Assembly (NCBI GenBank): GCA_002404095.1
Contig: DHJA01000045.1
Location: forward strand, 39,279-49,855
Reading direction: 5' to 3'
From: Planctomycetaceae bacterium UBA4732
Lineage (GTDB): Bacteria > Planctomycetota > Planctomycetia > Gemmatales > Gemmataceae
DNA: 10,577 bases
The translations under genes and the position numbers were made by a program. The notes below the pieces were generated by a model. That model was not told the DNA's origin and did no database searches. It saw nothing but the letters and a program-made list of their open reading frames with translations. Each line of letters starts with the position of its first letter. Within the stretch, counting starts at the first letter, position 1. Of the stretch, positions 1 through 5,949 are shown in pieces.

Positions 1-43
1 CCCTGCGGGTCGCGGCTAAACGGAGATGTAGGGAATCCCCTTG

Positions 44-2227
44 TCAATCCGGCAATGTAGGATCGAAAACCTTGGCAATCGGATGCAGAACGACGCCGAA
101 GCCTGTCGTATGGCCGGGCTGACGGTAGTTCCACATGGTCCCGGCCAGCTCGAACGTCAACAGGCCCACGACAAACAGGATCAGCACCGACGGGATCAGC
201 AGCACGGCAGGCAGCGCCCCCCACCGCGCGGGCGGGGCGACCGACGCGGCGCCCACGGCCGTTTCCTCCTCTTCGTCTTCGGATTCGGCCGTCGGGTCGA
301 TTTCGAGGTCCAAATCGCCCTCGTCGTCATCGACCACCGCTTTCCGCCTGGAAGCGCGACGCGGCCGGGCTTCCGTCTCGGCGCCCTCGTCGATTTCGTC
401 GCCCTCATCGTCCAGCGACACCACCTGGCTGCCGCTTTCCGGGTCTTCCTCGGACGCTCCTTCCTCCACGTCCAGGTCGAAGTCGGAAGTCTCCAGGTCC
501 GTGTCCTCGTCATCCACCGACACGGCCTGCGAACCCGATCCCTCTTCTTCCAGCGCGGGCACCTCGAAGTCGGTCTCGAAGATGTCCTTTTCCTGGTCGT
601 CACCGGCCAAGGCGTCGGCTTCGCCGGACGACTCCAGACCGCTCTCCGGGTCGAGCGTCAACTCGAACTCGCTGTCACTGTCCGCCTCGGACGCCACGGC
701 CGAGCCGTCCGCGTCAAGGCTCAACTCGAATTCGCTCGACGATTCTTCCTCGCCGGTTTCGCCGTCGTCGCCCGTCAGCGCCAATTCAAACTCGCTCGAC
801 GATTCCTCCGCGGATGGAATCTCCGCGCTGTCCGGCGCCAATTCAAATTCGTTCGACGAATTTTCCTTGGAAATAGAGCCGGGCTTCGGAGTGGCGCCGG
901 CGTCCAGACTCAGCTCCATCTCGTCGCTGCCGCCCTGTTCCAGGGAAATGCCGCTGTCGGCGGGATCTTGGAGGTTGATGCCGCTGCGCGCCGCCCCCTG
1001 TCCCGTCAATTCGCCGAGGCTCACCTCGTCGCTGTCGTCCGCCTGGAGGGCATGCACTTCTCCACTACTCGGTTCCAGCGGCGAAGCATCCGTCTTACCA
1101 ATGGGCGTCAAATCGAAATCGCTGCTGCTTTCGTCGGGTTCGGTCTTGGCGATTTTGGACGGACGCACCTTGCGAGCCGCCGGCTTGTCCACGTCGATGT
1201 CGGCTTCGGACAACTCAAACGGCGACGATGTGGGCAGGTTGAGCGGGTTCGGTTTGGGACGCGCCTTCCCGGCCCCCGACCGGGTCCGGGCGGCCGCATC
1301 CGCGCGTCGCTCCTCTTCATCAAGGTCGATTTCCTCGGTGATTGGATGGGACGCGGCGCCCTTTTTCCCGGGTTTGGCCAAATCTTCCAGGCGGATGTCG
1401 CTATCGGACGCGCTCTTCATTCCAGCTTTGGCCGAGTCTTCCAACCGAATATCGCTGTCGGACGGTTTCTTGGCGGAAGTCAACCGGCCGCTCAACGCGG
1501 ATTCGCCGCGGCCGGAATCCGGGGTGATCTTCACGTCGCTGTCGCTGGCGTCGTCGAGCGGCACGATGCGAACGCCGCTATCAGGCGGGTCAGGGTGTTT
1601 GCCGAGCTTCGACGGACGGTTTGAACGGGGGGGACCGGATTTGCCGGACGGGGAGCTGCCGGCGCTGGAGGACTTCGGTCCCTCGGGCACGACTTGGAAG
1701 TCAAGTCCGCTGCCTTCGGGAACGAGGCGGACGTCGCTGTCGCTGGCGTTGCGCGGCGGCGGCGACTTCGGGCCGGACGGCTGCGCCATCGTGGGGCGGC
1801 GGCCGACCTTGGGCGGCGCTACTCCCTTGCCGGCGGACAGCGGCGGGCTGGCCAGCTTGTTCTTGGATGAGGGGGGTCCGCTTTTGCCGAAGGTAGAAGC
1901 CGGCTCCTTACCAATCGGGGCTTCGTCCGTGTCGTCTTCGATGAAAGCGATTGGCTCTTGGGCCGGCAGTTTTGAATTGCGGCGCGGCGCGGACGAGGGC
2001 GGCGTACTCTTGGGCGGCGCCTCGCCGAGGGTCAGGGCGGGATCGCTGCCGAGGCCGCGGGTGCGAGCCAACTCGTCGATTTCCTGGGCGCGAAAGCGAA
2101 GGCTGCCCCGGTCTTGAAAGGCGCGCACCTCGTTCTTCTTGGCCATCTCCTTCACTTTTTCAGGAGTGGTTTGAAGTATTTGGGCGGCCTGTTCCAGCGT
2201 GTAGTACTGCACCATGACGACATTCAC
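44..2227 (-). CDS. Membrane-anchored HTH protein with long acidic Ser/Asp-rich repeat region
   Basis: The 727-residue protein has three parts. Residues ~6-60 form an excisionase/MerR-like helix-turn-helix (YYTLEQAAQIL, then EVRAFQDRGSLRFRAQEID), a fold that usually binds DNA. Residues ~61-665 are low-complexity, rich in S, D, E, P and G and probably disordered, with many short S-[DEG]-hydrophobic-x-hydrophobic motifs (SDVRLV, SGVRIV, SDVKIT, SDIRLE twice, SDFDLT, SGISLE, SEFEL three times). Residues ~671-693 are a strong transmembrane helix, followed by a ~34-residue tail. With no signal peptide, the HTH should be cytoplasmic and the tail outside. The start is GTG at 2227; ATG at 2215 (MVQYYTLEQ) is an equally good or better alternative, since neither has a clear Shine-Dalgarno. 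Similar HTH-plus-acidic-tail proteins are, to my memory, common in planctomycetes and uncharacterised. Membrane tethering of DNA is inference only. Two long ORFs on the opposite strand are by-products of the repetitive GC-rich coding sequence. Confidence 0.85.
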   Translation of the reverse strand: MNVVMVQYYTLEQAAQILQTTPEKVKEMAKKNEVRAFQDRGSLRFRAQEIDELARTRGLGSDPALTLGEAPPKSTPPSSAPRRNSKLPAQEPIAFIEDDTDEAPIGKEPASTFGKSGPPSSKNKLASPPLSAGKGVAPPKVGRRPTMAQPSGPKSPPPRNASDSDVRLVPEGSGLDFQVVPEGPKSSSAGSSPSGKSGPPRSNRPSKLGKHPDPPDSGVRIVPLDDASDSDVKITPDSGRGESALSGRLTSAKKPSDSDIRLEDSAKAGMKSASDSDIRLEDLAKPGKKGAASHPITEEIDLDEEERRADAAARTRSGAGKARPKPNPLNLPTSSPFELSEADIDVDKPAARKVRPSKIAKTEPDESSSDFDLTPIGKTDASPLEPSSGEVHALQADDSDEVSLGELTGQGAARSGINLQDPADSGISLEQGGSDEMELSLDAGATPKPGSISKENSSNEFELAPDSAEIPSAEESSSEFELALTGDDGETGEEESSSEFELSLDADGSAVASEADSDSEFELTLDPESGLESSGEADALAGDDQEKDIFETDFEVPALEEEGSGSQAVSVDDEDTDLETSDFDLDVEEGASEEDPESGSQVVSLDDEGDEIDEGAETEARPRRASRRKAVVDDDEGDLDLEIDPTAESEDEEEETAVGAASVAPPARWGALPAVLLIPSVLILFVVGLLTFELAGTMWNYRQPGHTTGFGVVLHPIAKVFDPTLPD

Positions 2228-2298
2228 TCAGAAGGGATGCGAAGCGGAGACGACGCGCTATGAGCTTCTTCGGCTAATCATCCATTGCTCCTATATCG

Positions 2299-2326
2299 AT
2301 TGTAAACCCCCTATCCTTGAATGCAA
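2299..2326 (-). promoter_or_regulatory. Candidate promoter of the HTH membrane protein gene
   Basis: Read on the minus strand, TTGCAT (2326-2321) and TACAAT (2304-2299) are separated by 16 bp. They match the sigma-70-type consensus at 4 of 6 and 5 of 6 positions. Transcription would start near 2292, leaving a leader of about 65-77 nt before the GTG/ATG start. I find no operator-like dyad here. The rest of the 2228-2436 gap holds GC-rich short palindromes but nothing I can name. Confidence 0.4.
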
Positions 2327-2436
2327 GTGCGGTGCAGGGTCCGATCCGGCCGCGCGGCAGGCCGCGTAAACCACCGAGACGCGCGAACCGATGGAATCGA
2401 TCCGCTCATTTATAGATCGGCGGCCGTTCGCGCCCA

Positions 2437-2880
2437 TCAAACGAGACTCATCGATCCTGGGAACTCGCACAGCGGTACGCTCTCGGTCGGCTCCGCTAAA
2501 ATCTCGGCCAAAGTGGTGCGCCGGAACGCGTCCTCGACCGACGCCAGCGCGTGGTCCAATCGCTTATGCAAAGGGCACAGCCGCACCCCATGCGAGGCAA
2601 GGCCCAACGGGCACATCTCGATCCGTTGGATCGGATCGACCGCATTGACCACTTCCAAGAGCGTCAAACTAGACGGATCTTTGACCAGCGAAACGCCGCC
2701 GCCGACCCCGCGTTGCGACCGCACGACGCCAGCGTGCGTCAGGCCCTGCAGCACCTTGGCAAGGTACGCCTGCGGCACGCGCGTCGCCGTCGCGATCTGT
2801 TCCGTCGTCCGCGCCGCGGGCGCCTTATGCGCCAGATGAACGACCGCACGTAACGCATACTCGACTCTCTGCGAAAACAT
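2437..2880 (-). CDS. Rrf2-family transcriptional regulator (possible Fe-S or NO sensor)
   Basis: The 147-residue protein matches Rrf2 (IscR/NsrR/RirA) regulators throughout. It has the N-terminal MFSQRVEYALRAVVHLA helix, a winged HTH with PQAYLAKVLQGLTHAGVVRSQRGVGGG at ~36-62, the LTLLEVVNAVDP segment, and a C-terminal dimerisation helix. Candidate metal ligands are C90 and C102 with H97 and H105 (MCPLGL...LCPLHKRL), plus C138 near the C-terminus. The C-x11-C spacing differs from the close three-Cys cluster of IscR and NsrR, so an Fe-S cluster is possible but not shown. ATG 2880 is chosen because GGGGGGA lies 4 nt upstream on the minus strand and the family begins with this MxS motif. An 11-codon upstream extension would reach into the promoter and is rejected. 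The gene is divergent from the protoglobin at 3012 and probably regulates it and itself. Confidence 0.92.
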   Translation of the reverse strand: MFSQRVEYALRAVVHLAHKAPAARTTEQIATATRVPQAYLAKVLQGLTHAGVVRSQRGVGGGVSLVKDPSSLTLLEVVNAVDPIQRIEMCPLGLASHGVRLCPLHKRLDHALASVEDAFRRTTLAEILAEPTESVPLCEFPGSMSLV

Positions 2881-2913
2881 CGCGTCCCCCCGCTTGGTCC
2901 GATGAAAAAGCAC

Positions 2914-2941
2914 TTGACGGTCATTATAGCAAGAGTATAGT
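2914..2941 (+). promoter_or_regulatory. Promoter of the protoglobin gene
   Basis: TTGACG (2914-2919) and TATAGT (2936-2941) with a 16-bp spacer are each 5 of 6 matches to the -35 and -10 consensus. Transcription would begin near 2948, giving a leader of about 64 nt before the ATG at 3012. The -10 element is the right arm of the inverted repeat at 2921-2943, so a protein bound there should block polymerase. Confidence 0.6.
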
Positions 2942-2943
2942 GA
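2921..2943. promoter_or_regulatory. Candidate operator: 23-bp inverted repeat over both divergent -10 elements
   Basis: The sequence reads TCAnTATA-N7-TATAnTGA, with 7 of 8 arm positions self-complementary. The left arm contains the minus-strand TATAAT and the right arm contains the plus-strand TATAGT. A dimer bound here would shut off both promoters, as expected for an autoregulated Rrf2 repressor. That the Rrf2 protein binds it is inference. Part of the symmetry comes simply from two -10 boxes facing each other, which lowers confidence. Confidence 0.5.
2923..2928 (-). promoter_or_regulatory. Extended -10 promoter element of the Rrf2 gene
   Basis: On the minus strand, TGC immediately precedes a perfect TATAAT (2928-2923), an extended -10 arrangement. 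No good -35 hexamer is visible, which fits an extended -10 promoter. The start site would fall near 2917, about 36 nt upstream of the Rrf2 ATG. The element sits in the left arm of the 2921-2943 dyad and inside the spacer of the protoglobin promoter. Confidence 0.5.
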
Positions 2944-3011
2944 GCTAAACAGGACAAGTTGATCCTATTATCCTTTTCCGAAACGACGCGAGAGTCATCA
3001 AGGAGAATCCC

Positions 3012-3587
3012 ATGCAACGGATCGCGGAAGATCGATTGGAAACGGATCGCGAATATCGCCTCGGCTACCTTGCCGAGTTCATCGGCTTCGGCCGTGAAGA
3101 TGTGGAAGCCGTCCACGGCGCCGCGGCCGGACTGGCGCCGCTCGTCCCGGCCTTGGTGGACGCCGTTTACGTTAAGCTGTTCGACTATGACGCCACTAAG
3201 AGGCATTTCGTCCCCCGGCAGTCTGGCTACGAAGGGGCAACGCCTGAAAGTATTGAAACGCTGACGCTGGACCATCCGCTTATCGCCTTCCGCAAGCAAC
3301 ACCTGGGCCGGTATCTCGCCACGTTGGTGACCAAACCCTACGACGGAAAGATGGTGAACTACCTGGATTCCGTGGGCAAAATTCACACGCCCAAGGCGGG
3401 CAGCGGCGAACTCAACGTGCCCCTGGTCCAGATGAACGCGCTGCTGGGTTTCGTGTCCGACGCCTTGACGGCCGCCATTTTCGGCATGAGACTAGAGCGC
3501 GACGTGGAGGTCCGTACGCTGCGGGCGTTTCAAAAACTCCTCTGGATCCAGAATGATTTTATTACGCGCCATTATCAGGCCGCGTAA
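3012..3587 (+). CDS. Protoglobin (single-domain haem globin)
   Basis: The 191-residue protein looks like a member of the protoglobin/globin-coupled-sensor haem domain family, which binds O2, NO or CO. The best anchor is VGKIHTPKAGSGELNVPLVQMNALLGFVSDAL at ~121-152, with H125 as the likely proximal haem ligand, followed by a long G-helix and an H-helix region (RTLRAFQKLLWIQNDFITRHY, ~168-188). Its length matches archaeal protoglobins. There is no attached kinase, cyclase or chemotaxis domain, so it more likely binds, scavenges or converts a gas ligand than signals directly. The ATG at 3012 has a strong AAGGAG (3000-3005) with 6-nt spacing. The gene is divergent from an Rrf2 regulator and shares its promoter region, which points to NO/O2 or redox stress. 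The specific ligand cannot be read from sequence. Confidence 0.85.
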   Translation: MQRIAEDRLETDREYRLGYLAEFIGFGREDVEAVHGAAAGLAPLVPALVDAVYVKLFDYDATKRHFVPRQSGYEGATPESIETLTLDHPLIAFRKQHLGRYLATLVTKPYDGKMVNYLDSVGKIHTPKAGSGELNVPLVQMNALLGFVSDALTAAIFGMRLERDVEVRTLRAFQKLLWIQNDFITRHYQAA

Positions 3588-3609
3588 TACCACGTTGCAT
3601 TGATCTCTT

Positions 3610-3638
3610 GCTCCCTCCCCCGCAAGGGGGGAGGGAGC
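3610..3638. repeat. GC-rich palindromic repeat, possibly a transcription stop for the protoglobin gene
   Basis: A 12-bp perfect stem (GCTCCCTCCCCC at 3610-3621 with its complement at 3627-3638) closes a 5-nt loop, 22 nt after the protoglobin stop. No T-tract follows on either strand, so it is not a canonical intrinsic terminator, though the hairpin would be very stable. The minus-strand copy matches the last 21 bases of the window (10557-10577) exactly, so it is a dispersed, REP-like element. Confidence 0.75.
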
Positions 3639-3735
3639 TTGGCGTAACTCCGAAAATGGTCGCCCGCCGCGCGCCACCTTCCCGATTTCGCATAAAGGTA
3701 GACCATCGGGGCTTGCCCGTGATAGACTAACTAGT

Positions 3736-3754
3736 GTTCGCGGAAGCCGCGAAC
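3736..3754. repeat. Short perfect hairpin upstream of the small membrane protein gene
   Basis: GTTCGCGG (3736-3743) and CCGCGAAC (3747-3754) form a perfect 8-bp stem with an AAG loop. It lies 29 nt before the ATG at 3784, within or just upstream of the likely leader. No T-tract follows. It could be an RNA structure or a protein site; I cannot distinguish these. Confidence 0.4.
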
Positions 3755-3783
3755 CGGATTGCTTCTATCGCGGGGGACGCCGC

Positions 3784-4029
3784 ATGGCCGTGATTGCCCC
3801 ACCACCCGTTCCGCCGGCCGTCGGCAGCGCCGACGACGATCGGATGCGCCGCTTCCGCCGGCGTTTGACGCTGGTCATGGCTGGATCGGTGACGGTCGTG
3901 GCGACGGGCTGGGCCTGCACACTGGGCGTCTGGCCCGCGATCATCGCCCTCATGGCGGCCAAGCACGTCCTGGTCGCGATCCTTATGATGGGACTCGGAG
4001 TGGACGCGCGACGTGGAGAGTTGCGCTAA
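3784..4029 (+). CDS. Small two-helix membrane protein
   Basis: The 81-residue protein has a short proline-rich N-terminus, a basic patch (MRRFRRR, ~21-27), then two hydrophobic helices at about 28-46 and 48-71, and a short charged end. The basic patch before the first helix favours a cytoplasmic N-terminus. I do not recognise the family. GGGGGA at 3772-3777, 6 nt before the ATG, supports the start. A longer ORF in another frame covers this stretch, but its protein there is Arg/Gly/His-rich and looks like an out-of-frame reading. The next gene (DnaJ-like membrane protein) starts 47 bp downstream on the same strand, so the two are probably co-transcribed and may act together at the membrane. 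Confidence 0.65.
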   Translation: MAVIAPPPVPPAVGSADDDRMRRFRRRLTLVMAGSVTVVATGWACTLGVWPAIIALMAAKHVLVAILMMGLGVDARRGELR

Positions 4030-4076
4030 AAACAGTAACCCAATGGCCTGCCGGGTCGCCGCATAAGCGCCTGGAG

Positions 4077-5126
4077 ATGGACGTTGTCATGAGGCCCGAT
4101 CTTATTTGTGAATGGTTGGGACTGCCGGCCGGAGCCTGGCCGCCCGACCATTATCGTCTGCTCGACTTGGCGCCGGGCGAATCCGACCCAAGGTTGATCG
4201 AGCAGCGCGTTCAGCAGCGTCTGGAGTCGGTGCGCGGCTACCAGATGAAACATCCCGAACAGGCCACGGAAGCCATGAACCGGCTCGCCCAGGCCTATGT
4301 TTGCCTGACGGAGCCGGCCAGTAAACGGGCCTACGACGCGGCCTTATTCGGGACCGTCGCCCCCGTGGCGGCGGTTGCCGTCGCGGAACCTGCGAATTCG
4401 CCCTCGCCAGCGCCGGACGCCCTGGCTTGGTTGTTTGGTCCCGCCTTGACCCGCTCGCAATCCCCATCCTCCACGCCGCCGCCGTTGGCGCGTCTCACGC
4501 CGCTGTCGCCGCCGGCGCAACCGGACCCGCCAAAACCTGTCGAGCCGGCCGAACTTATCGATTCGGTCATTGCCGCCGCGCAGCAGTCGGCGCCGGCGCG
4601 CCGCGGCCTCGGCACCAAGCGGGCCTTGTACACTCGCGTGGTGGCGACGCGCCAATTCCTGAGCGTCTGGAATGAACTCGGAAAGTACATGGAATCGCCG
4701 AAACGGCAGGTGAGCCGGTCGGTCGACGGCCCGGAATTAAATCGACTCTTTCAGGAGATGGTCCAGCTACGGCGTCGGTTTCCGCGCCTGATCGGAGCGG
4801 CGGGGCAGCCCGGCTATCTCGTCGCCGTACTCTCCGAACAGGAGGCGGCCAAAAGCATTCGGGCGTTGGATGAGAGCCAACGCGAGGCGCTGAGCCGCGA
4901 TTGGTCGGCCGGCCGAAAGCTGCTCACGGCCCATCGGGATTTCCTCCGCCAGGAAATCCGCGCCATGCGCAAGCGGACTTTTAAGGATCGTATAATGCGG
5001 GCCGCCCACGCGGTGCTAACCGACCAGCCGGCCGTGACGTTCTTCTTGCTGCTCCTGTTGGCCTTCAACATCGCGCTTTGGCGCGGCTACGCCTGGCGTT
5101 TGTTGGAGCTGTTTCAGGGACATTAG
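4077..5126 (+). CDS. DnaJ-like domain protein with C-terminal membrane anchor
   Basis: The 349-residue protein starts with a J-like module at ~8-92 (WLGLPAGAWPPDHYRLLDL, a helix with YQMKHPEQATEAMNRLAQAYVCLTEP, and KRAYDAALF). This matches the J-related domain often seen in planctomycete proteins. The HPD motif that stimulates Hsp70 is absent (YQMKHPEQ stands near its expected place), so a classical DnaJ role is unlikely. A Pro/Ala-rich linker spans ~93-175, a charged helical region possibly forming a coiled coil spans ~176-310, and a transmembrane helix lies at ~318-335 (FFLLLLLAFNIALW). There is no signal peptide, so the J-like part should face the cytoplasm. ATG 4077 is used; ATG 4089 is also possible and neither has an ideal Shine-Dalgarno. 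The open frame continues upstream to 3759, but that part overlaps another gene and lacks protein-like character. The function is unknown, perhaps scaffolding at the membrane. Confidence 0.8.
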   Translation: MDVVMRPDLICEWLGLPAGAWPPDHYRLLDLAPGESDPRLIEQRVQQRLESVRGYQMKHPEQATEAMNRLAQAYVCLTEPASKRAYDAALFGTVAPVAAVAVAEPANSPSPAPDALAWLFGPALTRSQSPSSTPPPLARLTPLSPPAQPDPPKPVEPAELIDSVIAAAQQSAPARRGLGTKRALYTRVVATRQFLSVWNELGKYMESPKRQVSRSVDGPELNRLFQEMVQLRRRFPRLIGAAGQPGYLVAVLSEQEAAKSIRALDESQREALSRDWSAGRKLLTAHRDFLRQEIRAMRKRTFKDRIMRAAHAVLTDQPAVTFFLLLLLAFNIALWRGYAWRLLELFQGH

Positions 5127-5151
5127 GCTTTGTCCGGCAATTGGTTTGATT

Positions 5152-5242
5152 AGCCCCGGAGGGGCGGCGGTCAATAGCCAGGGACGCAAGCCCCTGGAAG
5201 CGGCCCCCTCATTTCGGGCATCCAGCCCCGGAGGGGCGGCGG
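5152..5242. repeat. Modular intergenic palindromic repeat
   Basis: Two identical 19-nt copies of AGCCCCGGAGGGGCGGCGG lie at 5152-5170 and 5224-5242, each holding a GCCCC-GGA-GGGGC hairpin. Between them is a second hairpin, CCAGGG (5178-5183) paired with CCCTGG. The block fills the gap between the DnaJ-like and SIS genes. Its look resembles GC-rich dispersed repeats I recall from planctomycete genomes. An open frame runs through it into the SIS gene, which could mislead automated start calling. Confidence 0.7.
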
Positions 5243-5358
5243 CGCCAATTGCCACACAGAGCCTAGGGTTACTGTTCTCCACCTTTCCAGCAACCCATCT
5301 GGCCGGTGCCGGAACGAGTTGGTATGGTACGGGCCTAACCGTCTCTGGAGGACTGAAT

Positions 5359-5949
5359 ATGCTCGGAACCAAGCTCGACGCATTGCCGTTTTTGCAACGC
5401 GTCGCTCAAGAATTGCTCCGCATCGATCCCGCCGAGATCAAGGTCTTGGCGGACCTCATGTATTCGTGTTACCAGCGCGACCGCTTCATTTTCCTGATCG
5501 GCAACGGCGGCAGCGGCTCCAACGCCTCGCATTTCTGTGAGGACGTCGGCAAGGGCACGCTGCGGCGCCAGGACTTTGACGACGACGCGAAAAAACGTTT
5601 CCGCGTCCTCAGCCTGACCGATAACTCGCCATACCTCCTCGCCTGGGGTAACGACGAGGGTTTTGATCGCGTGTTCGTGGAGCAGCTGAAGAACCTAGCC
5701 GGCCCCGGCGATTTGCTCATCGCCATCAGCGGCTCCGGCAACAGCCCCAATATCTTGCGAGCGGTGGAATGGGCCAACCGTCACGACATGACGACCTACG
5801 GCTGCACCGGCTTCAACGGCGGCAAGCTGCGGGCGCTGGCGCAGAAGGGTTTGCACGTTCCCCTCGATGACATGGGCATCGTCGAATCGATCCACCTGAC
5901 GGCGTTTCACTGGGTCGTCGATGACCTGTACCGGCGGCTGGCGTCGTGA
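5359..5949 (+). CDS. SIS-domain sugar-phosphate isomerase (GmhA-like)
   Basis: The 196-residue protein is a single SIS domain of the sedoheptulose-7-phosphate isomerase (GmhA) type and length. It has the phosphosugar loop GNGGSGSNASHF (48-59) and the second loop ISGSGNSPN (123-131). At the GmhA metal and catalytic positions, H58 and H184 are retained, but Asp62 replaces the usual Glu and Glu176 replaces the usual Gln. These are alignments by eye. Those changes make the exact substrate uncertain: it could isomerise a heptose or another sugar phosphate. The start is ATG 5359, supported by GGAGG (5347-5351) with 7-nt spacing and by family homology starting here. An in-frame extension back to 5146 runs through the repeat block and is rejected. 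The stop overlaps the GTG start of the ROK kinase, indicating coupled translation. Confidence 0.88.
   Translation: MLGTKLDALPFLQRVAQELLRIDPAEIKVLADLMYSCYQRDRFIFLIGNGGSGSNASHFCEDVGKGTLRRQDFDDDAKKRFRVLSLTDNSPYLLAWGNDEGFDRVFVEQLKNLAGPGDLLIAISGSGNSPNILRAVEWANRHDMTTYGCTGFNGGKLRALAQKGLHVPLDDMGIVESIHLTAFHWVVDDLYRRLAS

Noticed and set aside
41..2117. Two long plus-strand ORFs (527 and 660 codons) opposite the HTH gene
   Set aside because: Their translations are Arg- or Ser-rich with no domain. They mirror the repetitive, GC-biased codons of the minus-strand gene, which has a clear HTH and TM helix.
2340..2370. GC-rich short palindromes downstream of the Rrf2 gene as a terminator
   Set aside because: Stems are short and overlapping, with no T-tract on the minus strand.
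2881..2913. Eleven-codon N-terminal extension of the Rrf2 protein
   Set aside because: It lies close to or upstream of the predicted transcription start, lacks homology, and the ATG at 2880 has the Shine-Dalgarno.
2959..2974. Imperfect tandem octamers TTGATCCT and ATTATCCT in the protoglobin leader
   Set aside because: Only 6 of 8 positions match and nothing ties them to a regulator; chance is likely.
2739..3386. Minus-strand ORF of 215 codons across the Rrf2/protoglobin intergenic region
   Set aside because: It overlaps two recognised genes and the divergent promoters, and its translation is an Arg-rich out-of-frame reading.
3610..3638. Intrinsic terminator call for the palindrome after the protoglobin gene
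   Set aside because: No T-tract follows on either strand and the same element occurs elsewhere next to a start codon, so it is called a repeat.
3759..4076. Upstream extension of the DnaJ-like frame
   Set aside because: It overlaps the small membrane protein in another frame and encodes Arg/Gly/His-rich sequence without protein-like features.
5146..5358. 71-residue upstream extension of the SIS isomerase
   Set aside because: It translates the palindromic repeat; the family starts at ATG 5359, which has a good Shine-Dalgarno.
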